Origin: Desulfamplus sp.
GTDB taxonomy: Bacteria; Desulfobacterota; Desulfobacteria; Desulfobacterales; Desulfobacteraceae
DNA length: 6,910 bases
NCBI GenBank assembly: GCA_015231395.1
Contig: JADGBP010000067.1
Span: 2,348-9,257, forward strand
Direction: 5' to 3'
This document shows, piece after piece, positions 6,773 through 6,910 of this stretch (its first letter is position 1; each line of letters opens with the position of its first letter). A program made the position numbers and the translations under genes. Under the pieces are notes generated by a model. The model saw only the letters and a list, made by a program, of their open reading frames with translations, did not search any database and was not told the DNA's origin.

Positions 6773-6910
6773 TGTCAAGGATAAAAGCAGTTACGCTATG
6801 CCGGAGATAAAAGCAGAATCATGCTATACATTAATGATAAAAGCGGTCAGGCTATGCCAGAGATAAAAGTGGCTGTAATTCCATTGCGAACAACTGGTTT
6901 GTTACCTGAA
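6773..6910. mobile_element. Possible insertion-sequence end at the right edge (IS21-like, tentative)
   Basis: From TGTCAAG at 6773 to the window edge there is no coding gene, but there is a cluster of GATAAAAG repeats. IS21-family elements begin with 5'-TG and carry multiple short terminal repeats, so this may be the outer end of such an element whose transposase genes lie beyond the window. No transposase, terminal inverted partner or target duplication can be seen, so this is inference. Alternatives are an operator array or a non-autonomous repeat. Confidence 0.35.
6780..6872. repeat. Four GATAAAAG direct repeats, 26/30/26-bp spacing
   Basis: GATAAAAG starts at 6780, 6806, 6836 and 6862. 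Units one and three are both 26 bp and share GATAAAAGC[A/G]G, four variable bases, then GCTATGCC[G/A]GA. Unit two is 30 bp and diverged in its second half (ATGCTATACATTAAT). Unit four keeps only the GATAAAAG[T]GG part. The copies are not identical and there are no unique spacers. Clustered short repeats of this sort occur at the ends of some insertion sequences, for example the IS21 family. Confidence 0.8.

Noticed and set aside
6780..6872. CRISPR array
   Set aside because: The repeat units are contiguous and diverged, with no unique spacers of even length and no cas genes in view.

Overview
The window carries the membrane redox complex DsrMKJOP, a hallmark of dissimilatory sulfur metabolism. 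The five genes lie in canonical order on the minus strand, so transcription runs from right to left: dsrM, dsrK, dsrJ, dsrO, dsrP. The moderately AT-rich composition, complete DsrMKJOP set, absence of dsrAB or dsrC in the window, and an RsbRD-type protein just upstream suggest a sulfate-reducing Desulfobacterota bacterium, most likely of the Desulfobacterales. The taxon is inferred from gene content and remembered neighbourhoods, not from a search.

Layout, left to right. Bases 3-737 (+) are the 3' part of an alpha/beta hydrolase gene (monoacylglycerol lipase / lysophospholipase type), cut by the left edge. Bases 738-915 separate this gene from the convergent dsr operon and hold a strong hairpin terminator plus a 21-bp tandem duplication that spans the dsrP stop codon. 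Bases 916-5985 (-) are dsrP, dsrO, dsrJ, dsrK and dsrM, packed with gaps of 3-12 nt or overlaps of 4-8 nt; most Shine-Dalgarno sequences sit inside the end of the preceding gene. Bases 6046-6678 (-) are an RsbRD N-terminal-domain protein, 60 nt upstream of dsrM and probably co-transcribed. Bases 6679-6772 are an AT-rich leader with a candidate promoter. From about 6773 to the right edge there is no gene; instead a family of GATAAAAG direct repeats resembles the end of a mobile element.

How the genes work together (family knowledge). DsrM (b-type cytochrome) and DsrP (NrfD-like) are membrane quinone-interacting subunits. DsrO (Tat-exported ferredoxin-like) and DsrJ (triheme cytochrome c) face the periplasm. 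DsrK (HdrD-like) is cytoplasmic and is thought to act on the DsrC trisulfide/thiols made by the sulfite reductase DsrAB. The complex links the menaquinone pool, and possibly periplasmic electrons, to the last step of sulfite reduction. All five subunits look intact.

The core operon is a known system. The points worth a second look are the stand-alone RsbRD protein at the head of the operon, the repeats at the right edge, the matched loss of cysteines in DsrO that removes exactly one Fe-S cluster site, and the micro-duplication at the dsrP stop codon.
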